Positions 21,343 to 31,680 of a stretch of 64,000 nt of DNA are shown piece after piece. Positions within the stretch are counted from its first letter, which is position 1; each line of letters opens with the position of its first letter. Origin of the DNA: Dissophora ornata (Eukaryota > Mortierellomycota > Mortierellomycetes > Mortierellales > Mortierellaceae); the NCBI GenBank assembly GCA_025201705.1, contig MU616572.1:56266-120265 (forward strand). Reading direction: 5' to 3'. Position numbers and translations under genes: made by a program. Under the pieces are notes generated by a model. That model saw nothing but the letters and a program-made list of their open reading frames with translations. It had not been told where the DNA came from and searched no databases.

Positions 21343-23727
21343 ATGGCCATGGACCACGACGTGCAGCAGAAGCAACAGGGTGATCAGCAGCATGAGATTG
21401 ACCATGTTGATGTAGAAGTAAGGGCTGCCAGCGCCAAGAAGGCGGATCTTGTGCCCCTCATTGCATCGGTTCGATCGCCTGACACCTCCCCCGTGTCCTT
21501 GCCCACCTCGCCCGCTGTCGCCACAGCGTCAACGTCTTCTGCGTCGTTGCAGCGACCAACCCCCTTTTTTAGAACCATCTCCCTCTCTTCTTCTCACTCC
21601 ACCGTTTCCTCTTCTTCTCACTCCACCGTTTCCTCTTCTTCCTCCACTAGCCTCTCCTCACTCTCGACCACTTCCTCAACTGCTTCGCAGCCCAACAAAC
21701 ATACTATTTCCCACGCAGCAAATTCCAACCATACGGTCATGACCGTCGCAAAGCTGGAGCCCTCCGCAGGAGGCATTGGCTCTACTTCGCCTTTGGCCTC
21801 GTTCTCACCTCCCGCCTCACCTTTCTCCTCAAAGGAGACCGTTCAGTCCAGTATCACCACAACGACTACGACTACCACGACAACATCGTCCAACGTATCA
21901 TCTAAGAAATCTACTGGCAAGACTCCGAAGAACAAGCACGATGACCCTGACGCGGAGGAGGACTCTGTCAAGAAGCCTATCCGAAAGCTTGGCCCCAAGA
22001 TGAATCCCGTCTACAAAGGCCTTCGAGCTCTCGTTTGGGCCTTGTACTTCGACCTTGGAGCATCCTTGATCTCTATGACCCAAGTTTTGTCGCTGCCATT
22101 GGCTCTAATTGCGCCTGGCGTTTATCATCGACATATCAAGAGAACTGAGGGACACTTTGGCGCCTTCTTGCTTAAGATGAACCAGCTCTTCGCGCCCTCG
22201 GATATAATCTTGACGGGCGACGAGAGCATCAAGGGCATTGTCAAGGCGCACCGTGGTGATGCAAGCAACCATAGCACAAACGACATCCTCTTGGACATGC
22301 CTGACCGCTGCATCTTTATTTCGAATCACCAGGTAACGTGAACTGCCTTATTCGTTTATCATATCGATCTTGCGACGGAAAGGAGACGGGAAAAAAAAAG
22401 AGGAAGCCAATGCGCTTTTTGCTAAAACCCCTTGCTTGACAATAGATCTACTCAGATTGGATGTATCTCTGGTGCTTTTCATACTTTGCAGAGAAACACA
22501 GCGCATTGAAGATTATTCTTCGAGGCGACCTGACCTGGATCCCTGTCTTTGGCTGGTAAGAATGATTCTCTCACACGCACATCAAGCGCGCAGCGCTGTG
22601 CACTTAAACTAAATGGTCTAGTCTGGTCTAGTCTCTAATTGCTGGGGAATGCCAAGAGTCTTGCTACCTCGTTCGTGTCACCAACCAAGACTACTAACTG
22701 TCTGCACTGTCTGTATTGTCTGCTTTACTTTGCCCTCTTCATTTTCACATCACTTTTCGATACTCTTCTTTCCGCGGACTATACCGTAATCTTCCTACAG
22801 GGTATGTGGTCCCGTTGTGATCATAACGAGCATAATCACGGGAATAATCGCAGCGCCACCCTTTTTGTTGCATTTCTGACACAAAGCACAATCGGTTTTT
22901 TTTGAACAGGGCATGCGTTTCTTTGACTTCATTCTGCTGAAGCGTAATGACTGGGTGCATGATAAGCACGCGATTGAAGAAAACTTGGATCGAGCTAGCA
23001 AGAAAGAGCCTCTCTGGCTCGTGGTGTTCCCTGAAGGAACGGTTGTATCGAAAGGAACGCGAAAACGATCAGCCGCCTTTGCAGAGAAAGAAGGTTTGGT
23101 AAGTTCCACAGTTGGAGACGCCTTTGACCTTTCTCAACAGGAAAATGGCAATAGCAGTTGACGGCGACCTTCATTTGCATTCGTCTGACGACCATTATGC
23201 CATAAAATTAGACCGACCATCGCCATGTGCTGTTGCCACGCACCAGCGGCCTGTTTGTCTGCATCAACAAACTTCGTGGATCGGTCGAGTATCTCTATGA
23301 CGCAACCGTGGGATATTCTGGTATCCACATCGGTGAAATTCCCCAGGAGCTGTACCCATTGCCTGGTCTGTACATCAACAAAGCCCAACCCAAGGAGGTC
23401 AACATGCATCTGCGTCGGTTCGCAATCAAGGACATTCCCGAGACGGAGCCGGAGTTCATTGAGTGGGTTCGAGTCCGGTGGCAGGAGAAGGATGATTTGA
23501 TGGACGAGTTTTATACCACAGGAAAATTCCCATCAAAGTTGACCACGGAGGACATCGACGGCACTGTTGAGGAGCCTATTGACGGAAAGAAGAAAGAAGG
23601 CAAGAGCATTAGGATCCCATTGAAGTCGAGGAAAATGCTTGACTACCTGTCGCCCTCGGCCATCAATGTGATCGCACTCCCTATTCTGGCCTTTGCAATC
23701 CGTTACGCGCTGCTGCGCTCTGAATAG
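21343..23727 (+). CDS. CST26: Lysophospholipid acyltransferase, Psi1/Cst26-like
   Basis: Exons 21343-22332, 22446-22555, 22801 (one base), 22910-23098 and 23212-23727 give 601 residues. The LPLAT motifs are NHQIYSD (His329, Asp334) and FPEGT at 407-411; between them come DLTWIPVFGWGMRFF and, later, LLPRTSGL, YLYDATVGYSG and EKDDLMDEFYTTG, closely matching yeast Psi1/Cst26, which sets stearoyl chains on phosphatidylinositol. A hydrophobic stretch near 235-265 and a C-terminal hydrophobic segment would anchor it in the ER. The first about 220 residues are a long Ser/Thr-rich extension containing an exact 24-bp tandem duplication (21587-21634). Keeping WGMRFF in frame requires a single G at 22801 as its own exon, or an assembly error of one base. 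The symbol is given by similarity only. Confidence 0.85.
21587..21634 (+). repeat. Exact 24-bp tandem duplication in coding sequence
   Basis: Two identical 24-base units, 21587-21610 and 21611-21634, encode a repeated Ser-rich octapeptide (SSSHSTVS) in the N-terminal extension of the acyltransferase. Being in frame, it could vary between strains. Confidence 0.85.
22801..22801 (+). other. CST26: Putative single-nucleotide exon in the acyltransferase gene
   Basis: The exon before ends ..GGC TG at 22555 (donor GTAAGA) and the exon after starts GGC ATG at 22910 (acceptor GAACAG). Direct joining shifts the frame. Between them lies cttcctacag|G|gtatgt at 22791-22807: a good acceptor and a good donor separated by one G, which would complete the TGG codon for Trp367 and restore the conserved WGMRFF. 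Confidence 0.6.
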
Positions 23728-24348
23728 ACAGACCTGGTAGAGATTAGTATCAAGTCTTCCTCAGATGTAGTAGTATCATCTTTAGATGTAGAAAGTTTGC
23801 TGTCTGTTCATTAGATGAGCAGGACGCAGAGGGTTTAGTAAATTATTACAGTGTATTGAGTTTTCGGAGAAATGTGAAAGCGCGGCAGGTCACAATCATG
23901 TGCAAATGAGGAGATAACACCATACGACCGTGGAGAAATTGATGCTGCAGGAATCATTTTCACCGTGGGAGCCAGCGAGGTTCCAAGTTTTTTCGATCGT
24001 TGATCATTATCACAAGAGTCCTGGAGATGTTCTTCGTCGATAGTTGCACTGCCAGATGAAGGACAATTGCTCCGAGGAGGCATTAAAACGGAAAGATGGG
24101 CGCACCATTTGGACGTGGGCTGAATCCATTGGATGAATGTTCTCCCTTCCCGCAAATCCAGATCTTCCTGACCATGAAAGCGAGGTGAGGCAATTGAGGC
24201 GTAGAGGCAGTTAGAAAAGACTGTTCAGTCAAGGCATCCCCAGTTCTTTCTTTCTTTTCCTGGACTTCCGCTCATTAAAGCTCTACATCCTGTACTCTTC
24301 ACAACACGGACTCCAAAAATATATAAAAATCGATAAAATCGAGCAGGA
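23728..24348. other. Intergenic region between acyltransferase and DDHD lipase
   Basis: About 620 bases; no coding region or RNA gene is supportable. An A-rich tract (ccaaaaatatataaaaatcg, 24312-24331) just before the lipase ATG may serve as a TATA-like or start-region element. Confidence 0.4.
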
Positions 24349-27300
24349 ATGGTGGCAACCTCAGTGGACCCAGAAGACCGCTGTGACACGACAGGCACAG
24401 GCACGGACACAGCATCAGCATCAGCATCAACATCTTCCAGGGCGATGCCCACTAATGCTCCGAATGATGGCCGCGCCACTGATCAGTATCGTACGACCCG
24501 CCATAGTTTCTAAACTTCGTCTCAGAACCTTTGTTGAATTCACTTGAATGGTGAACTTACGACTTTTCAATTGGACGACACGGCTAATCTTATAGCGCAC
24601 CATGTCATCTTTGTGGTCCACGGCATGGGTCGTCAGTTGGAAGAGCATGGCAATTACGAACGCAACGGTAAAAACGAGGCACATTCTTCCTGCAACAGTT
24701 CCCTGCGCTGTGTCCTTTTTGATATTGTCGTTCCTACTGACTGATCACGGTTGCAAAATTAGTTGGTTATCTGGTCGAGAACACCAAGACCGTACTGCAG
24801 AGTACATTTCATGAGCTGAAGACAGATGTCCATATCATCCCGATCGAATGGCATGCCAAGCTACACAGTTTGGTCGACGAGCGCATGTCGCTTGCTTCTC
24901 TCAAAACTGTACCCAAAGGTAGAGCTGCGTTCTTGAAACAACATCAATTGGACATGGGCATCGCCGCGTTGTATATTGCTTGGTGGCCATGATTCTAATA
25001 ACTGCTCCGCCCACACCTCCTGTTGTAGTGAGGATGGTCATGAATGACTATCTTGCAGATATCCTCTACTGTAAGATTTTCTGCCAATGTCTTTGGATAG
25101 GGCCTAGGCGACCTACACTGTCGATTCTCATTACCTGTCTCTTTTTCCACAGATTTCAACAGCCATTTTGGATCGGTGATAATTCGTATGATCGTCGACG
25201 AGCTTAATGAAGCCTATGAGACATTTATGGCCAAGCACCCGGATTTTAATGGCAAGATCTCAGTCTTTGCGCTCTCACTTGGTGGTGTTGCCATGTTTGA
25301 TATCCTTACATGCATGGATGACGATGACGACAAATCAGATGCGGAAGATTATCCAGAAGCAGGGGGGAAACAGGGGGATCAAGAAGCTTCATCAAAAATG
25401 AAGCCAAGAGTCAGAAAACAGGATCATCCAAAGTTCCGAACAGCGGTACCAAAGCTAAGGTTCAGGCCGCACCACTTGTTCACTGTGGGATCACCTGTTG
25501 GTAAGAACTGATAATGAGAGACGACTCAAGATGAAGCGCGTCCATACTATGTTCATACGTTCACAAACGCACTCATGGATCCATTGGCAAATATAGGTGC
25601 GATACTTGTGATGCGTGATCTCGACTGGGAAACATTTCATCCTCCAGACGACATTATCCACCACAACCTCTTCCATCCATTCGACCCTCTTGGTTACAGG
25701 GTCGAACCCCTGATTGATTCTGTCTTTGCAGGAATTCCCGCAGTTACACTGAGTTCATACAGCAGCTCACAACAGCTCTTCCCAACGATTTCACTGCCAT
25801 CGCTGCCCTCTTTGCTTCCAGAGTCGATTTCATTGTTCTGGGAGAATAAAGTCCCAGCACTGCCTAGACCCTCGATTCCAACTCTGTCCAGCCTCTCACA
25901 AATGACGCAGTCGCTCAAGGCGGGACGGTGGCTCTCAGGGAACGGTGGCACCATCGAGGACAGTGAAATGACTACACCGATGACCACAAGGGACGATCTC
26001 GAAGAGAATTCTACTATTCATGGCGAAGTAACATCGCTACCATCAGCTACAGATGGTAATCCAGAGGCATACAATGGGGCAAGCATGTTCGGGGTGGTGG
26101 ATGCAGACGCTTCGGTTACAGAGTACATGGCGGCGGTAACTGTGGCGACTTATCTCGACCAGAGTGGGACATCTACAAGCGAGAATATGTCAGCAGATTC
26201 TTCCGCGATGGGTGCTCACGATACGACTACTGGCGCCACACACCCTCGCACGACGCCGTCAAGGAAACCCAGTCTGGGACCCCGCCGTGTCAGCAGTCGA
26301 GTCGAAGATGAGCAGACTTTTGTAGATGCAGCAGTGAAGCTGCATCAAGAACAAAACCCAAGCGACTCTCAAGGAGAGCTGCCCGCGGTAACGGAGGAAC
26401 TGAGCGTTACTGGAGTGGCCAACGATGCTAGTGATGCCTCGCCTATGGATATGGAGTACTACTTGGGTATGGAAGCTGGAGTGACGGCTCATGAAAAAGC
26501 ACAAGGATTAGGTGCAAAGTCGGATGTCGTACAAGAGTCTATGGTACGGTCGGTACCGGTGCCAACCTCGTTTTGCGGAAAAAAATACCCGAGCAAGTTC
26601 GATGATGACCATGATGCGGCGCAGCCGGAGGATAAAGAGCAGACAAAAGGGACGGGTAAGAGGCATACAGTGCATGTCGAAGGACGGCCAACGAAGCTTC
26701 CATACAGAATCGACCATGTCCTCCAGGAAACGACTGTTGATCAGTACACGAACGAGTACTTGCTGGGTATGCGAAGCCATTTTCGTTATTGGGGTAACAG
26801 GTAAAGAAAATTGACGCATGGAAGCGAATATGTATTCAGTTTGACCATGCGTTTAAAGAATTCAGGAGAACTCTTGCCCATGTATTGTACTGTACTGCAC
26901 CCTCCTGCGATCTTGTTACTCATGCTTCTTTGTTGTCCTTCTGCAACTTTAATCCAACCTTGCTCAGGGACATTGCATATCATATCCTCCGAACGATGCT
27001 CGAACCTAAAAACTCTTCTTCTGAGGACCCGGTCCTGGATCTAAAGCTCGACATGCCCGCCCCTGTGACAGCCTCAAAGGGAGCCAAAGAAGTAGCAGAA
27101 GCCAAAGCAAAGGCCACCGGAAGATCGCGAGATAACTCGATGGGAACGGCTGACCAGGAAACTAAGAAACAAAATCGCAAATCGTTCTCATTCTCGTTCT
27201 TTGGGTACGATAATTCTTCCACTGAAGATTCGGAACGAGAGAATGAACGGGAGAAAGAGAAGGAACTAAGGAGGCAAAAGGAAGAGGCAGATGAGGAACT

Positions 27301-27670
27301 TGCCATGATGGATGAAGAGGGTGAGCTATTCGGGCATAGGCACTCAGACCTAGACTTGAACTGCAAGGCCAACACAGACTTCACAGCTTCTGCGACCTTT
27401 AGTGATAGTTCCAAAGGGTCCAAACAATCATGGAGCGCATCTTTTCCTTCACATGGCCCAGACATGGAGAGTGACCGTTTGTACAAGAGCAGTAGCAGTA
27501 AGAGACGTATCAGCATGAAAGCGACCGACAAGGCGGAAGAGACTGGAGCCGAATCAGCTGTCGCGCAAACGAAGATCGCCTCCTTTGAGGAGGGTTGGGT
27601 CCCGATTCCTGAACTGACCCGACCCGCCAAGCTGCACCACCGATCTTCTCGCGTTGAAGAGAAACAATGA
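24349..27670 (+). CDS. DDHD-domain phospholipase A1-like protein
   Basis: Seven exons: 24349-24490, 24596-24667, 24763-24918, 25029-25070, 25153-25500, 25597-26800 and 26968-27670, giving 888 residues with all phases matching. Conserved parts in order: HHVIFVVHGMGRQ (oxyanion region, about 49-61), DYLADILYYFNSHFGSVI, the nucleophile elbow FALSLGG near residue 177, HHLFTVGSPVG, FHPFDPLGYRVEPLI, and near the C-terminus the DDHD end motif EYLLGMRSHFRYWGNRDIAYHILR. DDHD proteins are intracellular phospholipases A1 acting on phosphatidic acid and related lipids at ER/Golgi or mitochondria. The elbow reads A-L-S-L-G instead of the usual G-H-S-L-G. Between the elbow and the end motif is a long Ser/Thr-rich insertion (about 385-600), and a charged coiled-coil-like Glu/Lys/Arg tail follows. 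Confidence 0.88.
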
Positions 27671-28562
27671 GCAGAGTATAGTGAACATGAATTGAATGAA
27701 GAATAAATCAAGACCATAAAAACATGAGGTGTAACGATAGCGATGCATTTATGCAAAACTCTACTCATGCACGCGTTCTGCTCAGCGAATTAGAAACCCC
27801 ATTTTCCCATCTTTGGCGCTCCGCATGTTTTCCAAGGAGCATCGATGCCAGAAGAATAGACACCTGGCCCAGTTCTAGATCGTAAGCAAATGCATAAAAT
27901 GGACACAATATCAACGATTTTTCTCATGCTCGTCGCATTCTCGTTCACGCCGTCTCTCTGCATGACGCCAGATCGTCAAGACTTTTCAGGGGTAAATTGT
28001 TTTTTTTTGTAGATCGTTGGAAGCCGCTTTACTTGATAAAACATGTGGGATAGATTTGCGTGCTTTGAACTAAGCGGCTTCTCTTTTGCGCTCTCTCTTT
28101 CTTTATCCTGCTCGCCAAGTACATCTTGATTCATTCGACACTATTATTTTCCTGCCGTTGGAAACACTGACACATTTAACGTTACCTCAAGCTCTACCAT
28201 GTTTTTTTCAACCCATATTTTAACGTGTGTACTAATAGCCAATAACTTTCATCGTATTCCCTTGCTCCTGACTCCCGCTTTTTATACCTCTGTTATCTTG
28301 TCTCCTGCGCACGGTGGTCTCATTTTTTTGTGCACTCTTTTCCCACCATCTGTTGAAGCTCATGCACCGAATTCATGCAAAAGTAAAAAAGCAAAGCAGT
28401 TACGCATTGTGGTGGTTGTTGTCTAACGTTCCGTTCTTCCAGTCCCTGTCCCTAATGTGGTAACCCTCCAGCTGGACATTTTTTTTTTTATTCTCGCACT
28501 TTCTCTCTTTCTTCTTTTCTTATCTTTCTCCGCATCCAACTTAACAACGCCAAGATAACGCG
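27671..28562. other. Intergenic region before the receptor-like gene cluster
   Basis: About 0.9 kb, A/T- and pyrimidine-rich, with several homopolymer tracts (T8-T9 at about 28001 and 28480). The open frame at 28199-28426 is hydrophobic leader-like sequence without motifs. I see no gene, tRNA or transposon end here. Confidence 0.45.
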
Positions 28563-31439
28563 ATGTATAGCCCACAGTCGCATCAAGGGTCATACGACCC
28601 TGACACCGAAGATGAATCCTCCCATACGCAAGAACCACTCCCTCATCCCTCAAGTGCCCAGATCAGTCATCACCTTCATGATCTCGATGCCCCTTCATCT
28701 TCCTGGCCGTCTACAACCATGGCCACCTCTATGGAGCATGACTTTGCTAATCTATGCCTGAGCCCTCTCCACAGCTGTTGGACCTCATCTTCCTATTCAT
28801 CGTCCACTCTCACCAACGGTGACGGACTCAACCTGCCTACTCCGAGTCCCATGTTGTTGTTGCACGATCCAAGCGTAGATAAGGAACTGGGTTGGATCGC
28901 GCGGAAGTTGGTGAGGAGCCAGCGCCATCACAATGCCGAGGATGGAGCAGCAGAGAGAGCAAGTCCAAATTTGTTTGTGATCTTGCCAATGACTCCCATT
29001 AGAAACGCTAGCAAAATCCAAAGTCAACAGGACCCAATTATCAGCGGCGTCGATGCAGGCCTGGATGAGGCTGCGAGGAACGATGACTTTTGCCTCTTCT
29101 TTCTGTGTGACTATGGGGATGACGATGACTCGCCACTCAGGTTACATATTTGCGAAGATGGCTCATCCTCGCCCCCCGAACACGGAGTGGAAACTAGTGA
29201 CGCGTTGACCACAAACGAATCTTGTAATGGCGGAGGTTTCCGACTTCGGGACCTTGACGACTTCCTTATCCACCACACGGTTCCTATGCTAGCTCTCTTG
29301 CGCGCGCTCCTAGAAAATGACGATCCCTACGTATCAGGCACTGGCGCCTACACCTCCGCCATAACGGGACGTATTTGCGCAGCGATTCGGTTCTTGGCTA
29401 CAAGGGCTCACGAAGTATTGCTGGATATCCGAGATCACCCGTTGGTTCACGATGAGGAATTGGAGGAGCACCATGCCGCGATGCCCAGGTTACAGGAGAA
29501 TGATTTCTGGTATGGGGGTAGTGCCAGTAATGGACAAGACCTGAATAGCAAAGCGACAAATGACATCGACGCAAGAAGCGCAGGAGCAGCGGTTATGAGA
29601 GGAGGGATGCTTTATCAGGCAATCAACGCCAATCGTGGCGGTAGCATCCTTTGGCAATGTCAGACTCACAACGATTTATTTTGCGCTGCGTCTGCTAAAG
29701 AGCGCCTACGACTTTTTGTCATGGAGCATAATGGGATCTGGATTCCGATCAAGATGACTATCGAGATCCGTCTGAAGTCGCGAGAGGATGCGAGCGTGTT
29801 TTATGAGATACTTAGCGAGTGCAATTGCGTGGAGGAACTCAGGATCTGCCTTGACTGGCACGATGACAACGGTGTCCAGACTGGAGTGACGGAGACAGAT
29901 TTATGGCAGCTGGCTGAAGCGGTTCACGTGTGGAATTTACGGGACTTGGCACTGGATTGCGGCGGTGAATATACTGTCGACAGCGCTCGGGCCCAGTATG
30001 AGAGTAATGCAGGCAAGCAGAACCAGGGTTCACTGCAATTTCGACCTCTGCTTGGTATGATCTGTCGAGCAGGATTGGAGTCATTTGCAGTCGAAGGCTT
30101 TGATGGTAGCATCTTCCCAGGTGGAGTGGCAATCCAGGTCCAGGGCAGCCCCGACGCATTTTCATTGCAGCAGCTACGGGAATCAGATGCGTTGATTGTA
30201 CCAGAAAACATTTCGCTCAAAAAACTCGCATTTCGCCGTTGGAAGCACTACCCGGATGCCGAGGGCCTCGCCTCTATAGTCAAGTGTTCCACTAACCTTA
30301 CCGAGATTGAGTCCCAGACATCTTCTCTCCAGCCGACGTTCTTTTCGATCCAGAATGCGACCGTAAATATGGGCAATATCACTCTCATCAACATTAATGA
30401 ATCCAGCGAGGACTCGACCGAAATTGCTTTCTGGAGACTGGAAGAAGGTCGACCGGCCATCCGCAAACTCCTGCGCCGTGGCTCGGATCTACCGAGTCGT
30501 TTCCTTCAAATAATAATCGGAATCGAGCACTGGAGTGTCACGAAGTGTGTCCGTTTGTGGGAGCACCCGGAGAATCTCCACAATATAATCCGTAACAACT
30601 TCGGATCACTCAAGAGTATGGATATCGTGTGTGAGACAGAGTTTTTTGGTGAGCTGTGGCCCCTTATCATACACGAGCTGATGGAAGCAGAGGTGGCAGC
30701 AGCAGAAGCAGTGCTTGCACACACGGAAGAGGAGGATATAGTTGAGGCGAGTCATGCCGAGCAAGTGACTTTGGTGCGTTTGAAGGATCTGAAGGGCCAC
30801 TGTCTCGAATCCCTTAGCTCCCAACGCCTGGACCATACGAGCTTGGTCTTGAACTCATACGATGGAAACTTCCGGTTGCACATGCAACCTCTCGGCCGGG
30901 TCGCTACCGCCCTTAGCATTGCCTATGATTTCACGAGCACTTCTGAGATGGAGTTATTGCTGCAGCATGTCGCCGCGGATGGACTTTGGTTCAATGAACT
31001 GGGCTGGTTTCTGACATCACAGACGCGCGACGACGCAGGTTTCATGGCGGCGCTTCAAACGCTTGTTCGACGCCACGAGGTCCACAAATTAACTATACGA
31101 ATCGATGGAGGAAATGGAGGGCTGGGAGGACGGGCGGGATCAGTGTTGCCTATGAAGCAAATCCAGACATTGCTTCAAGTTTGGGACGATCTGACAGGGA
31201 TGTCGTTAGGCTGGAGCGAATATGGCCGATGGATGCAAGAGCTTGCTGCACAGTTGGATCATCCCTTCCACGAGACGGTATATCTTCCGACAGGCGCTGG
31301 AGAGCTGACGTTTGCCTCGGAGGGTGTGGTCGAAATCGGGGTACCACCGGTGCGCGTATCTGCCTTTGTTTCAAACATGTCCGCATCAGAAGTCTCGAGG
31401 GGACCAGTGATCTATGTTCTCTCGTGTAGATGTATATAG
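28563..31439 (+). CDS. Header/RLFIVLP/LRR family protein, divergent headerless copy 2
   Basis: Single exon of 958 residues. The family header (IILWKDI-type) is absent; the protein starts with a Ser/Pro/His-rich segment. The central block is recognisable but diverged: PNLFVILP near residue 137, then FCLFFLCDYG with an acidic loop (DDDDS), and GFRLRDLDDFLIHHTVPMLALLRAL in place of the GYDLDRPxEFFxKYG segment. Later the family's second conserved stretch appears as SILWQCQTHNDLF. The C-terminal half is leucine-rich (ELRICLDW, LRDLALDCGG). No catalytic motif is visible. It opens a head-to-tail trio with the next two genes, 241 bases upstream of copy 3. Function unknown; membership rests on order and spacing of motifs, not on high identity. 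Confidence 0.8.
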   Translation: MYSPQSHQGSYDPDTEDESSHTQEPLPHPSSAQISHHLHDLDAPSSSWPSTTMATSMEHDFANLCLSPLHSCWTSSSYSSSTLTNGDGLNLPTPSPMLLLHDPSVDKELGWIARKLVRSQRHHNAEDGAAERASPNLFVILPMTPIRNASKIQSQQDPIISGVDAGLDEAARNDDFCLFFLCDYGDDDDSPLRLHICEDGSSSPPEHGVETSDALTTNESCNGGGFRLRDLDDFLIHHTVPMLALLRALLENDDPYVSGTGAYTSAITGRICAAIRFLATRAHEVLLDIRDHPLVHDEELEEHHAAMPRLQENDFWYGGSASNGQDLNSKATNDIDARSAGAAVMRGGMLYQAINANRGGSILWQCQTHNDLFCAASAKERLRLFVMEHNGIWIPIKMTIEIRLKSREDASVFYEILSECNCVEELRICLDWHDDNGVQTGVTETDLWQLAEAVHVWNLRDLALDCGGEYTVDSARAQYESNAGKQNQGSLQFRPLLGMICRAGLESFAVEGFDGSIFPGGVAIQVQGSPDAFSLQQLRESDALIVPENISLKKLAFRRWKHYPDAEGLASIVKCSTNLTEIESQTSSLQPTFFSIQNATVNMGNITLININESSEDSTEIAFWRLEEGRPAIRKLLRRGSDLPSRFLQIIIGIEHWSVTKCVRLWEHPENLHNIIRNNFGSLKSMDIVCETEFFGELWPLIIHELMEAEVAAAEAVLAHTEEEDIVEASHAEQVTLVRLKDLKGHCLESLSSQRLDHTSLVLNSYDGNFRLHMQPLGRVATALSIAYDFTSTSEMELLLQHVAADGLWFNELGWFLTSQTRDDAGFMAALQTLVRRHEVHKLTIRIDGGNGGLGGRAGSVLPMKQIQTLLQVWDDLTGMSLGWSEYGRWMQELAAQLDHPFHETVYLPTGAGELTFASEGVVEIGVPPVRVSAFVSNMSASEVSRGPVIYVLSCRCI

Positions 31440-31680
31440 TGTACATAGTCTATATCGACAGCGAGCAAGTAAAATACCGAGAAGTCACTCGGCATGCATG
31501 TGCAATGAAGGCGGGACAAGAGCTCTCAAAAAAAAAAACTCAATTGCCCGTCATTTTTTCTTTTTATTCTTCCTCACCTCGCTCTCTCTTCCGCCCTCCC
31601 ACGCATCTCCTCTTAATCTCCCACACTGCTGATCCTCGACGCTAAGAGCGCTTTGCATCCGCCAGTCACCTTGGAGCAGC

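Noticed and set aside
22801..22880. Exon extension from 22801 reading V-C-G-P-V-V-I-I
   Set aside because: It runs to a stop within 80 bases and loses the conserved GMRFF and FPEGT region, so it cannot be the main product.
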